A DNA stretch of 64,000 bases from Prunus persica (taxonomy: Eukaryota > Streptophyta > Magnoliopsida > Rosales > Rosaceae), in contig NC_034015.1 of the NCBI RefSeq assembly GCF_000346465.2, positions 19,964,462 to 20,028,461 of the forward strand, in the 5' to 3' direction. Of the stretch, positions 39,541-53,831 are shown in pieces; positions within the stretch are counted from its first letter, which is position 1, and each line of letters begins with the position of its first letter. Made by a program: the position numbers and the translations under genes. Below the pieces are notes generated by a model. It had not been told where the DNA came from and ran no database searches. It worked only from the letters and a program-made list of their open reading frames with translations.

Positions 39541-40439
39541 ATTAATAGTAATTAATTATTATAAATATAAAATTGTTAAGAAAATTAGAATAAATTAATA
39601 GATTTTAGGTTGATTACAAATATTTTGAGAGCCAAATGATACTCACATGTGTAGTTACATATTATGACCTCGAATTTCGTCAAATATTCAATTAAAAGAC
39701 TTCAATCAATCCAAGCCAAAAAGGGAAATTATGACACCTAAAATATAATTAAACATTTCTTTTTATTTTTCTTTGTTTTAAAAATTTGAGATAAAATTGG
39801 TATGTGTAAAAGTAATGTTTTGATTTTACATTGGAATATTTCAGTTTGGATATTTTAAATTTAATTTCCAAATATGGGCTATCCCGTCAATCAAATTCAA
39901 AGGCCAAATGGGTGGACCGCACTAAAGTTTGCACGGTTGCAAAGGAGGATGGGTTGTTGGGGGACAAACGGCGTTACGTTGTGTGGTGGATGCCACATTG
40001 CCACTACATAAAGCACCCGGTAACCCGTTGCAATGAGCAGCCGGCTCACCAATTATTAATTTCATAATCCATAATATTATTAATCTTGGGAGCTCTCACT
40101 CGCCTTCTTTTGTGACAGTTTGAGAAATAAATTTTTATGTTGTGGGGTCGCAAAAACAATGGAGTAAAAATTGAAACTTATTTGTATCCAAATCCAAGCT
40201 TATCCAAATCTTGAAGCAGATTTTAAAAGGAATTTCTTAAAGAGGATAAACCTAATCGTTGCTCTAGGAGAAAACTCTTAAAAAATATCTTTAGAGGCCG
40301 ACCCCCCACCCTTCCTATTCTTTCATTTCTTCTCATTTCATCCCCTTTTCTCTTATTCCCTTTCTTTTCCCTCTGGATTCTTTGTTTTTTGTTTTTTTGT
40401 TTTATTTTGCGATGTAGAAACAGTCGTTGTGAAACATTG

Positions 40440-40835
40440 TCATATGATATAGTTATTGTCTTTTGGCCCATGCATGCAAGGATTTGGCTCTAGTTTTCAA
40501 CATCGGATATAAATTTGGAGCTACAAAGCGGGGATGATGTCGGGTTGGAGGATGTGGAACGGTGGTCTTATTTTTTAATTTGTTTTAGTCTAATAATTCT
40601 CATGAACTCTTTAGGAGTTTTTTAGTTGTTTTAGTCTAATAATTCCTGAGAGGATGGTTGATAACTCGGGAATTTTAATCATTTTTTGGGTTATGCATAT
40701 TCTCTAAAGATCAATTCAACTTGTTGTTGCGTTTGGTCACTAGAGAAGTTATATCCATATTCAGCACCTTAGTTGCTTTGTAATTATTTTTGTTTATCTT
40801 ATAAATACAATACTATACTCTTTTATCAAATAAAA
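40440..40835. repeat. degenerate dispersed repeat, copy 2
   Basis: Collinear with 13470-14010 (see that entry). This copy is shorter in the middle and has a local doubling of TTTTAGTCTAATAATT at about 40583 and 40630. Confidence 0.5.
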
Positions 40836-43800
40836 TGTTGAAGCATATTTTGTGGAACTTCTTCACCCCCAAATGTGGAATTTTGTCAACAATTCTGATA
40901 ATTCTATTTTTGATGCTCTACATGGTGTGGATGACGATGTGTCCTGTTAAGCACTTGTCAAATGAAGAATTGAACACCATAATGCAACCCGAAAATTCTT
41001 CTTCACTATTCTTTGAGATAAAATCTATCAAAGACAATTTTGGCTTTATCCTAAACAATTATCCTCTACGCTTTTATATCTACCGACATAAAAGAAAAAA
41101 TCCTAAATAACAATTTGCATTACTAAATGGGTCATTCCTCCGTAAATCACAATTTAATACATACAAAGTTATCTTATTATTATAAATAAATTATGTACAC
41201 GAATCGACGATGATTTGTCTAGAATAAAGGAGTTAAGTATTTCGGTTCCTACAAGTATACCGATGTAGCATTAAAAATAAAATTTAGAAGAAGCATGACT
41301 TATTATTGTAAGGAAAATACTTTCATACTTATCAAGTAAGTATGAGCTTTTATATTCTTGTCAATAACAGTGTGATATGTGTGCGTAAGTTTTTGTTATG
41401 TGTGTATTTTTGATGAATTATTTTTATATATGTGTCAAATTTTCTAAGTGACAAGAAGAAGGAGTATCTCCTTATTGATAAAAAGGCAAATAGTATCCTT
41501 ATTGTAATTTCACATTTTCTTTTCTTTTCTTTTCAAAATTATGAACATGAAGAAAAAGAGAATCTCCAAAGAGGGCCCACAAAAGGTAGGTGGGCCTCAA
41601 GTACCAAACTGCTGCCTCTTGTTGGTGGGCCTCCAAAGGCAGCGGCATTAGTAGTAGTGTGGTGTTATGGAGCAGCGTTTGGAGAGAAAAAAAAAAAAGA
41701 AGAAGCAGGTTGTGGTGTCCAAGCAAGCAGCCAAAGCAACCCACTTTCTTTCTTTTAAGTTTTTTTAATTTTTATTTTTCTAAAGTGAAAAAAAAGGCTT
41801 TTACTTGTTTAGGCCAAGCTCAAGTGGTAAACTATATCAAATCCCATATAATCTAATCTTTGGTGGTGGTTGACAGGTTGTGGGCCCTCTCTTCCCTGTA
41901 CTTTTGCCACAGTGATCCCATGAGGTAAACAACATGATAAGCTATGCTAAGGCCCTGCCTCCCTGCGGGCAATGTACATAAACCATATGCGACACCAGAA
42001 AAAGGGGAATTGAACCGAGAATCTCAAATGCATAGATAACTACCTTTAATGAATAACAGATTAATTACTGAAACCAAACAAGGCCTTTAAAAAAAGAAGC
42101 AAAAATGCCCAACTCCAACATGCCAAATGGTTGTCATAATCAGAGCAAAGACTTTCTGGTAAGGGTTAGGAGACAGCATGAATCTTCAAAATAGCACCCA
42201 GCCTGACCTGACCCCATGCTGGATTTGATTCAACATCAAAAGGAATAAATAGCTTTTCTTCTAGTCCTAAATGGGCAAATCCATCATCATAGCTATCTAT
42301 GAATTATAATAAAAGATCAGAAACACTTGATCAGAAGGGGAGTGGAGCCCACCACCCCCAATAGAGTTAATAATAATATAAGATTATCATGATCTGAAAA
42401 AGCTATTTGTAATCTTGTATTATTATACCTTGAATTAAGTCTCAATGTGAATTATGATGTTTTATGTCTTTCAAGTCAATCACAAGTCACATTAGTTAGT
42501 TTTCCTTTTTCCTCCTCTTTTCTTCCCAAATTAGCTCTGTTCTTAGCTGGATGAACATCACCAATTTTTATATTCAGATTTATGGAAGAACACTAATTTG
42601 TGGAGGAAGAGTTACAAGTAGAAGACAAACATATTTTTTATCTGTCAGAAATCATTTGGTGAGAGAATTGCAGTTACACCAGAATCTGCTAGCAATGTGA
42701 TTGGCATGAACTCTAAAGCACACTGACATGGCACATGCCTACCTGCAGCAAAAAACCAAATCAAACCAAACCAAGCAAAAAGGAAATGAAAGTTTGTATA
42801 ATCAGTATCAAAATTCTACAATGTTTGAATTGATTCTCATATTTTGAAGTTGAAACAAAGATGATAATGGATCCATAAGATTGGGTCCCCATACATATAT
42901 GTCAAGAATTATTGGAGTCAGGGGGAGAGCCAGAAGCCCTGAATCTCACTTCATGTACCTACCAGCAAAATAATTCAATTTATGTTGGTGGTTTGTCAAT
43001 GTCACAATTGCCATCCTACATCAAAATCACTTGGCAAATCAACAGGGTAAACTGGAAAGTGGGTGATATTTCCAGATACAACATTTTTGTATTTGCCACA
43101 AAAGGCTGAAAGCCCTAAAGAGTGTGAAAGGAACTTCAAAGGTTCATTTGATAGGTCTCGGTGCAATTTAAGAAGATATCTTACACACTATTCGTAATGT
43201 GATCGCATCGAAACGTATAATTATAGAAATATGAATAGTATGCGACACATTCGTGTTGGGATTCACTATTGTCTTACTTTTCCTTCAAAATGGGAACTCT
43301 TTGAGCATTTGTCCAGCTGAATTTGACAATCTTTGTAGTGGAGGCTATAGTGTTGTGGATTTTCAGCAGAGCACGAGCATATGGGCGTGAAATTGAAGGC
43401 CACAAGAAATTCCACAACTCAATCATCCCTCGCTAGGCTAAGATAGGATCCAGATCCACCGTAAGTGTATACTCTGAGACTTTTAAGAGCAGCTAGTCAC
43501 TGGAAGATGGCAGCTTTTGAAAGTGCTTGGCATGGAAAGACATGGTGGACTTTGACTTTATGCCTATATACCTAAAACCAATTGTCAACGAGTCCTAGAC
43601 TTATGCATCCTCAACAAAAACTAATTACACCAAAATGCTTTGTAACAAGTGAAACGAATTTAGTTTCTTTTTCTTTGCCTCATTGATATTCTTCTCTCAA
43701 ATCAAAGCTAAATATTCTGAACAAAAACAAGAGATCAAACCTAAATCTTACTCTTGAACACAATTAGAATTAAGTGAGTTTTTTTACCATCGTTGAAAAC

Positions 43801-44246
43801 CAATGATTGTGTTTGCATGCAACATCTTCTTTTCTTTTTTACTTTCGTCACGTTTTAAAGATTTGTGAAAACCTTTGAATCTCATGTCGGTCGGTAAAAA
43901 ATGAACCATAAATTCATCCTTCCTATTTTACCTTCATATGCATGTAAAAACATGGGTAGGCCTACTTGAACGAACAAGGCAAATGTTACAGAAACTAGCA
44001 AAATGCTTTTCATTTATTAATTATTATTTATAAATATTTGTGGGGGAAAGGGGGCATCAAATGAGTCAACAAGAAATACTCATGTTCAGCCAAAAAAGGT
44101 TTAATAACTGAAATTCATAAATAAATGATCTCACTCTTCTTTCTTTTCCTTCTTCAATTGTAATGTATCCCTCTAGCTCAAAAAAAACGTATAAGAAAAC
44201 AGAAAAAGAAAAAGAAAAGAAAACAGAGAAACCCTGAAATGGATAT

Positions 44247-47200
44247 TTACTCTCTGGCTACTTTCTGAAGCTCCTCCCACGTGGCTAATTTTTCCCTGGG
44301 CTTGTTTCTTAAACTCCCAAGCCTCCTTTCTTCTGAATCTATCTTTTCCCATTCACCAAATGGTATAACTCTAACATTTCGACTATCCAGCAATTGGAGG
44401 AGACCCTCCCTGCCTGCGCTTGATGATGATGCCAATATTCCTTGCTTAAGGTCTTCAGATATACTTGCAACCTGCCATGTTGATTAGTGAAGTGAGCAAA
44501 GCGGGCAATCACCCTAATCAAATCCGATAATCGGTTTTAATTATGATAGTTATTGGTTCCAAGATGCTACATGTGCCACTACTGATGGACATGAATACAC
44601 CTTATTAACCAGCACCTTTCCATCTAAGTAATGTAAAAGACCACTTACAGTTTCTTCTGCACAATAGAGGTTTGTAGCAATGATCCCAGTTGGTCCTCTC
44701 TTCAACCATCCACATACATACAAACCCTTCTCAAGCAGCATAGGATCTCCAGATGTATCACTTAGAACTCGCCCTCTAACATTTGGAACCACGCCTGCAA
44801 AGAAGATCATCATTAAAATCCTTGCTTTGTCTCTTGTGGTCGATATAGAACCACTTCTGGCAAGAAGCTTATTTAGTAATTTTCCAGAAATAGGAAACAT
44901 TTTGTCACAAATCAAAACTTCTATGGAACCAGGTGAATGAGGCCTTCTAAAGTTTGAACCAACTAAAGTTCCAAATCAGTTTGAAGTTTGCATTAGCATA
45001 TCTGAGTGAATGATATTCCCCATAATTTGTACAATCTCATCAACTTTTATGCTTAAACATAGAGTTTTGAGGGAAACTTAAGATCCAGATAGAATAATAT
45101 GCCTCACTTCATATAACAGCATCAACATACCTTTCCGATGATCGAAGGGTAATCCATCAACTGGTACTGATTTGTAACCGATGCTCTTAAGCACAATCCT
45201 GTAGAAGAAAGAAAGCATATTGCCACTGTTGTCAGCACCTCACATATATATAGTTACTTTATCACAAGCAACTGCACACACATTGCATGTGTATGCCTCT
45301 AGTATGAAATAGCAACGGCTGAATTTCAGAAGAAAGTACCCGCATCCAAGATCTTCAAACTGTCCAGTACCTGTAGCCATTCGTTCTCCTGGTCTATCAC
45401 CTAGAAAGTGAAGTTGAAAGAAGCAATTTAGTCATTGTCACTTGGATGACCCAAAAAATAGAATCATTTACTTGTGTTATTGACAGCTTCCATAATTATT
45501 TCGAACTTGATGTTTGACCTCTTCCATTTTACCATAATTAGTTTTGTCATTTGATGATGATGTATGGTACAATCATTCAGTAATGTGTTCACATGTGATA
45601 TGGCCTCACTTCATTGGAAAATACATAAAAACTTTTACTACAAATTATATGGAGTATAAATTACCTATGAGTTTTGTCTTCTCGAGTCTGACCCCAGAAA
45701 CATGGCCACTTCTCTCATTAGACTCTAGAAACTTATCTGGTTTCCGAAAGAAAACAAAGTGCAATTCACGTGGATCTGAACAGGGGTGTGAAGCCCTAGT
45801 CGTGGCTGCCTTAGAGAGCAACTCATAAACCCTTTTTCGAATTCGATTATTCCTCATCTCTTCCTTACCAAAAGACAGCAACAAGGTACATGAAAATTAC
45901 TAACAGTAAAGGAACTTAATAGACCACCAATAACAGCTTAGATTGCTTCAAAACATCAATTTCTATATTTAGCTATAACAGTAACCTTGAGAGAGACGGA
46001 GATAAGATCAACTTAGATACCTCATCTTCTGGGGTTGTGAGTAGATCAGCTTCCTTGATGTGAACATGCAGATCTTTGATACCTGAAAAACAAAGACAAC
46101 AACTTCATTCAATTCCGCATATAAAAAACCTCTACAAACAAGATGACTGAGTAAAATTATAAGTGAGAATATGATGACAGCATTACACCAATGACCTATG
46201 ACAAAAATATACAGACAAAATCTGATTGCAGATAATTAGAAACTACAAATACTTAGTCTTTTTTGGAAACTACTTATAATTATTACAGAAATAATCTTAT
46301 ATCTATTCCCATAAAACAAGGAGGTCAACACTTGGAAATTCATAAGTGATTTATAAATATCATACCATATGCAATACCAAGGACATCTTTCAAGTAAGAT
46401 CAAGAAGGCCCATTGTCCTCTAGTCCAATCCCGCTGTAACATTGCAATTATATTGCAATGTCACCACCACACAATCCAAAAGTAAGTGTTATTTGAACTT
46501 TAAAATCCCCAGAAGTTGCATTGTCAAAAGGTCAAACGGACTAAATGTACTCCTAAAGTAATTACTTCTCAGCATAGCATCCAAACAAAACATTTTAGAC
46601 TCCTTCACTTAGAATTAGAATGAATGTGATATTAAAAATCACCATTAATTTCACGCAGCTCTTTAGCAGTGCAAGCTGCTTGGGCTGGTCCCCGCCTCCC
46701 AACCAAATACACTTTCCTGAAATGACATTGACATCATTAAACATGAAACCCAGATAAAGTAGCAATTATAATGTCTGGTTATTCTCAAGATTGGGATAGC
46801 AAACCTTATAGCGCTGTCCTCAAGAGCTGCCAAAGCATGGCTCGCAATATCAGTTGTAGCCAACTCTGTTGTTGGTCGTAAAAGAATGCGTGCAACATCA
46901 AGAGCTACATTGCCCTGAAGCCAAAAGGAGCTGTTTGGTAGGGATAAAACTCCTATGTATTAATAAAAGTCTATTTGTTTGTGTTGTGACAAGGATAGTG
47001 AAGTACATTTATTAACTGTAACTTAAGAGAAGGTTAATCCTATTTATTAACTTGATGAAGTATGAAGATACCTGACCAAGAATTACAGCTGTATCAGAGC
47101 TCTTCAAGTCGGGGTTTAGGTATCTGCAATTTGGGTGCCCATTATACCACCAAACAAATTCTCTTGCTGCATAGACGCCACTCAAATCCTAGAAAGAGGT

Positions 47201-48128
47201 ATAAACCAATTATTTCCCAAAAAAAAAAATTTGTATAAAAAACATTAGCTGCAATTCTATCCATTCTATTGATCAAAGAGCACCATAATATTAAAGAAAC
47301 AAAACCAAAACAAGCAAAACATACTTCTCCAGGGATACCAAGAACTCTATCACTTTCAGCACCATAGGCAAGCACAACCTGCGTATTGCACACAATGTTG
47401 GTCAAACAAATAAGCATACCAAGAATGACATTGCCAATGCCGGCATTATTTACACATATTGAGTCAGAACCCCACCACGTCGTACAACTCACGAAGCTCA
47501 GGGAGAGTTACAGAGGAACCAAGAGTTACATTTCCAAAGAATGTGCAGCATTCATGTTGCGCAACCCGCGTAAACTGGTTGACCACAATCTGTTGCAAGT
47601 TATCTAATAAAATAAGCTCACATAAGAAATTTATTCCTCGCCACACCAAAAGAATCCAACAAAATAAACTGATAAAATTCACAGGATGCTCTTTATAAGA
47701 GGAAGTAAACTCGATTTTTGATAATGTGTGAGTTCACCAACTTCAATTTTCTTGAACTATTTTACGAAAAAAGAAAGAACTGAGACTAAGAATAATGTGG
47801 TCACCTTGGTTTCAGGATGATCAGGTGCTACGCCGGAGCGGACTAGCCCGAAAGGCGTTGGCAAACGATCAATGATATCCACCTGTGCTTCCTGATGCGC
47901 CTTCAGCATCTATTTCAGCTCAATTCATACCAATCATATCAAATTTCAATGCTTTATTAAAATTAATTTAACAACAAAAAACACACACAAATAGAAAGAG
48001 TTTACCTTCTCAGCAGTGTAGAAGCCAGCAGGTCCACTTCCGACGACACAGACGCGCAGAGGGTGAGAAGCAACGGTCGAGAAGGTTCTAGCGAACCACG
48101 TCCTGGCTTGAAAAATCGCCATTTTCAT
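44247..48128 (-). CDS. MFDR: mitochondrial NADPH:adrenodoxin-type oxidoreductase
   Basis: FAD/NADPH enzyme that passes electrons to mitochondrial ferredoxin (adrenodoxin-like) proteins; in plants this chain serves biotin synthesis and probably Fe-S assembly. More than ten exons, about 485 residues. Exon 1 has a short basic presequence ([19 protein letters not shown]) and the FAD loop [16 protein letters not shown]. Then come [53 protein letters not shown], the NADPH loop [62 protein letters not shown], and [20 protein letters not shown], which is the C-terminal FAD contact. It ends [10 protein letters not shown]. All nucleotide-binding motifs are present. A second Met (MAIFQAR) lies two codons inside and could also be the start. 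Confidence 0.94.
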
Positions 48129-48848
48129 TGAATTGAAAAAATGAATCTAATCAAGTCAGTGAGCTTGAAAGTGTGCCTGAAGAATTTGATCCTCAGACTA
48201 CGCCGTCGAGGAGGCGCCGACGGGGTAGCGAGCGTGTGGATGGGCAGAAGTGGTGCGGCGGGGATGTGGTCTGCAACTTGATTTTCGTTGCTGCTGCAAA
48301 AGTGGCATGTGCATCTCACGTGAGTCAGATTGTTGAGAATTATGAACGAAATGAAAGTCAAGACAGGTAGGTGGAAATCCGGGTCAGCTTTAGAACCCGG
48401 CCCATTGGACACGTTGAGATGTTGGGTTAAGCTGACTCGATTAATAACCTTTTCTTTTGACTAGAGGTGAAGCTCGCGTGTTTTTGTTTTAGCTCGCGTT
48501 GTCTTCTCAAATTTGTTGTTATTTTGGGCTGGTGTTAGTTAAGCCCATGATTTTAAATGGTCTAATATAAGCCCACTAAGTGAGCTTCTAATCCAAATTA
48601 ATCAAGCTGCAAAAATAAGCCCATGTTTGATTGAAGACGGGATTAGTGCTAAATAGCTCAATCCTGTCCTAGTCAACATGCCCTTAATCTTTAAAATCTT
48701 GAGAAATAGAATGAATGAAGAGTAGAAGAAAAGAAAAGGGAAAAAATAAATAAATTATTTGCTGTTGGAACAAATAGATGCTTAAGAATTAAGATGTTTG
48801 CTAAATATAACACACCAAACACATTCACACACTAAAATACTTTTACGA

Positions 48849-48986
48849 AAATGCTAGGTATACTATATTTTTATACCACATTGTATATCACTTCTCTAAC
48901 ATAGGTGGGCCCCAATATATTGGTGAACTCTATCTCTATTAGAAAGATGATACACAATGTGATATGTCTAACATTACCCATATTTT
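48849..48986. mobile_element. small palindromic MITE-like element
   Basis: The left part (AATGCTAGGTAT, then CACATTGTATATCACTT) is matched in inverse at the right end (GATACACAATGTGATATGTC, then TAACATT), with an unpaired middle containing GGTGGGCCCC. This is the layout of a MITE. Target duplication not clear. Confidence 0.45.
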
Positions 48987-51900
48987 TATTCACATGCTAA
49001 GGCTTCGCTTTTACCTACTTTTTAAGAGCATTAATGATTAACCACATAAATTACTATCCAAAATCCATAATTATGTGTTGACCCCAGCACATATCCACAA
49101 GACAATTGTGTTGACCAGAGTCAACATATGTCAACCGAACCAAAATGTCTTCCGTATAAAATATAAAGAAAGAAAGGAAAAAAAAGGACATATATGATGT
49201 CATAGTTGACGTGTAGGTGACGTCATAAAAAGGGTAAAATACGAAACTTATGAAACCGAGTTTCGTTTTAAAAATAAAAAAGAGGAAGGCATAATTACGG
49301 TGTGGGTCCCACGTTATCATTTCATGGGCAGAAATTACCAAAAAAAACATTAAAAACAAGGAAGAGAGAAGTTGTTAAAGGTCGGCATCCAGAGGCAGTT
49401 TTTGCTTTTTATGAGAAGGGGGGCAAATGGCTGGTAGTGGGCCTTCGGTTGGGTCCACCTCACTAGGGACAACATGGTCCATTACCTTTAAGTCCCTTTC
49501 ACACCTAGAAAGCCCAATGAGAAAGAATTCTGTTCGTATAGAACTCATACGGACGGTCGCGCAAATTCGGGCCCACAACCGCCTCCTTAAAGTCTCTTTT
49601 ATATATATTTTGTAATTTCTCAAAAACTACATCAATTTGATATTTTTTGCCTTTTTTGCTGGCTTAACCTGATTTGAACTTGAATTTGACTTCTTTGTTT
49701 TTATATGGAGGATGCCTAAACTACCATTTCATTCAACAATTGAATTAGGGATTTTAATCGCAATGATCGTTGAACTTATACTGAGTTTTATTTTGGTTAT
49801 TAATCTTACTTTTTAGTCATTTTAGTTATCCAATCCAATCGCATGTATTATAATTTAGTCATTTCATAACATTTTTTGGTTTGTTTTTAAAAAATAATTG
49901 TGTCTAAATTGACAATTTTACACTTCTAATTGACATAATTTGATGAAAATACTAAATCGAATGACGTGCGAGAATTAAAGGACAAAATAAAACTTGGCAC
50001 AGTTACAAATTTTTGCATACCCTCACACAAATTGTTCCCCCATTCTTACCTTTTATGTTGATAAATTTTTACCTTTCCCTCGATAAATCCAGTCCACCCC
50101 AACCCTTATTCCCAGTTCCCATTGGAACAAAAAGAAGTTCTAGTTGCCATGTGATTGGGTGGTCGCACGTGAAAGAGCTCAAAATTATTTATTTTGGGAC
50201 AAAGAAAGAGCTCACGAATCATCATAAACTTTTTTATTTATTATGTTTTACAATTGTTTGTTTTTTGAATACCCACACTTTACACGTGTGGCAGCACGTG
50301 GCCGCTGACCCCTCTTGTCAGGCACGTGATCTAGCATGTGAGAGGTTTTTCCATTTACCTAATTTGTTTTCTAGCATGTATAAATAATTTATTTTTAATT
50401 TTATTTTTAATTTTTGTTCTATGATTGTTAGTACATTATTTCGAAATAAATTATGTGAAATATATTTTGGACTAGCTAAACGACTGTTCGAAAATGATGG
50501 TCCAACTCTAACTTGTCTCTTCCTTTTTTTTCTCGAAAAAATTGTTATTTCTGATTATAATCTCACTCATTCTTGTCATTTCTTCGTGCAAATTAATCAT
50601 TTTAAAGTCTCTCTCGTTTGACTTTTCTTCTCTTTAATCACATTGGCTTTGACATTATGCAATGAAAAAAGCAAAAGTTGCTTCAAATAATTTCCTCTAA
50701 AGGAATTAATAAATGGTGTGGGTATATAATTATTATACAAAAAGCAGAAGTGGGGCTAAAAAGAATTATATAATATTTGGATATATAAGGAGACAAATTT
50801 GTGTATGATAATAAACTATAAAAAGCATGATGTGGAGATTATTGGGATCAGTATTGTAGCTGTATTTAAGAGAGAGAAATGTGATTGTTTATTCGCTACT
50901 GAGAATGATTGAAGGATTTGTTTATATCTACTGAGATATGGTCTTTTGTTTGTCTGCCAAGATTATTCCTTTCTAATATTTTACATGGATTCATTTGTTA
51001 CTTTACTTAAATAATAACACTTTAGTTAGTAATGAAGTAGCATAAATACTAGAAGAAAACAAGAACATGAAAGACCATGTTCTTGCATATATGGTGAATT
51101 TTCAAGCCTAATACGTGAACAATATATATCGGGTGACGTGGAGCATGTATGGCCGTTGGACTTCCATACGTGGGCAAACCAGCTCTAATATCATGAATAA
51201 AGTTGATGTTCCACCTCAAAATCAATTAACAGTTAGAGGAGTAGCGCAACACCTTATAAGCCTTTTCAAGCTTTGTTAGCTTTTCAATGTAAGACATTTT
51301 TCGCTTCACATTCTCAAAATATTCGGGACACAAATTGAGGTGATTATTAATAATATTGTTTTCTTGTAATGAAGCTACAAAATAATAGTTTGGGCGTTTT
51401 AATTTGGAGAAATTCTAAATATTGATATGTTATGAGTTATGGTGTAGAATTAATAAATATATACATGTATGATAATATGATTTAATTGGTAACATGATGA
51501 TCACACCAAAGAATTACTCACTTGTTTGTGTATCAAAATCAACTATATATTTTGGAAATGGGGGGCGCAACAAAGTCACATAGTTTTAGTAATTACTTGT
51601 TAAATATAGAAAGCATAAAGAGTGTTTTGAGCAGAATAAACCACTTACATATATTATGACCGTCACATACAAACACACACACACATATATATATATTTTC
51701 TTATTTAGATGTTCATATGTTATTACCGTGCAGATGTCATTGTAAATAAGAAAAAAAATAAGAAGAGGTAATAGAAAATACATAACATCCGCACATCCGC
51801 ACAAGGAGAAAATTCAAATGTAAAAAATCTGTGGAACTAAGCAGATTCGAATGGAATTAGATCCTGAGAGAATGGTAATTAAACTTTGGAAATGATTGAT

Positions 51901-53726
51901 CCTCTCAATAAACAAAACCCATATATTTTAGGATAAGGATAGTAATATGAGCATCGAAATGCGTGCACGCAATTGAGCCAAAAACATCATTTTCTTCCAG
52001 CAACGCCCTTGAATGTACTAGGTGTTCTTAATGAAAAAAAAAAGAAAAAAAAAAAAGACATGGAAACCGTTTAATTAAGAAAAAAGAAGACCTGAACAGT
52101 TTCTTAATTAGAATTAACAAAGCATTCGGTGCAGGGCAGTAGTACAGCAAGTAGCGTAAGTTTAAGGAAATTTGGATTACTTGTCAGTTTGATGTTGAAA
52201 CTTGAAATTGACTACATGCTCAAATTTGATGAGTTTCTTTCATTGCGTTTTGAAATTGACTACACGAAAACTTATATATATTACAAAAGTAAAAATTATT
52301 TTTTCTTTTTTCCTTTTTAACATGATTATATAAGGATGACAAGTGGCTAAACATAAACTTGATTAATTATGATGGACTTAATTCTGACAAGTGGCATCCT
52401 ATTCTCTTTCTCCTTTTTTTTTTCTTTCAACTTCTTAATTATTTACATATATATCTATATACTGTTGAGAGACTAACTCTACACCTTTGTAAGAGCATCC
52501 GTAACAATAAATTCTCTAAATCACCTATTTAGATAAAATATAGGAAGGAAGTGAAAAAATTCACTTCCAACCATGCTTCTTATTTAGCTCATAAAATAAA
52601 GAGATTTTTAGGAACTCTTAAATAGAAGGAGAGAGACCTCTAAAAGCTTCTAAATCCGAGGATAGATAATGAATTAATAGTGACTCCCTATAATTTATAA
52701 AGATGAACTATTTATGTTGAATTAAAAAAGAATTATAGTCGTTTTATGATTACCTAACTTAGAGAGTATGGTTGAAATCAAAATTTTATAGAAAGCTTCT
52801 AAAATAACTTTCATGTGTTTTTAGCTAAATTTTAACCAAAAAAACAGAGAGTTCCCAAGTTTCATCTTCAACATAATAGTTGCCTACATACAACTCTATA
52901 GTCAGCTGCAAAAGTGAAAGTTGGAGAAGGGTAGTGGAGTTCATATAGAACAGCACAAGAGAAAAAAAAAATTCATTTTAAAAACATAAAAGTTTTATAA
53001 TTTCTATGTGTTTGTCTTCATTGTCATAGATGGGGGATTTGCCTACTTGTAGCAGTACCTTTTGGTTAAAGTTAGCATTTAAATAAGAAAATAATTAAAC
53101 CAGGATTTTTATTAGGGTTACGGTTTACCCTACAAAGCTTATATTATATAAGATTAGCTGTCTAGGGATCATAAATGGGAATAATGCATAAATCTTAAAG
53201 GGGTTTATTAAGGCATGTGATGGAGAATCCAATGATCAAGCATGGCCTATATGAAACAAAAGAACACACCCTTTTATGGGGTTTATATTCGACTTCAAGG
53301 AAACGACATGCCAAGTTTCAAAAATGTCGATTTCATTATCAATTGCTAATTAATTAAGTTTTGAAATTAATTAATCCTTAATGATATTGAAAAACATGCA
53401 GCTTAACAGCTAGCAACTCGTACCATTCATTCAGCTCCTATATTGTCTACTGCCTGGGCCAAAAGAAAAAAAACAAGAAAAAAATCTTAGAGAGGTCATG
53501 ATGATGAAGAAGGGTGAGGGAGGTGTTGCCGCAATGGGCAGAAGTTTCTCCTATTACTGTACTGTGATCATTAGAAGTTACAAAATAGTTCAATGGAAAC
53601 AGGGGAAAAAAGAAACCCCACCGAATGTTACATCAAGAAAAATTTGAAAACCCCATTTTTATAAATATTATGTTATAAATTAGAAATACCTAAATGGTAT
53701 TCTTATATAACGATTGCGTTTACATC

Positions 53727-53831
53727 GGTGTGAGTTATATGTCACGTCATTGATGTATGTGAGATTCACAATAAAGTTGACAATACATCAACGCTAATTG
53801 ATTGATGATTTTTCACACCATACACGCCGTT
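53727..53831. mobile_element. imperfect palindrome, possible MITE
   Basis: CGGTGTGAGTTAT and GTCATTGATGTATGTGA at the left are mirrored by TGACAATACATCAACG and TTTTTCACACCAT at the right. Could be a small foldback element. Confidence 0.3.

Larger units (their letters stand above)
38365..44246. other. 6-kb gene-poor intergenic region
   Basis: Runs from the IAA27 promoter to the 3' end of the adrenodoxin-reductase gene. Contains a minus-strand SINE-like piece (39478-39540) and copy 2 of the dispersed repeat (40440-40835). Open frames at 39831-40067, 40835-41110 and 41432-41758 have no family features. Confidence 0.5.

Noticed and set aside
40835..41110. 91-residue plus-strand frame after the dispersed repeat
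   Set aside because: Hydrophobic start but no recognisable family and no expression signals.
48173..48370. Plus-strand frame rich in Arg opposite the adrenodoxin-reductase 5' flank
   Set aside because: GC-rich 5' UTR of the divergent gene explains it; no homology seen.
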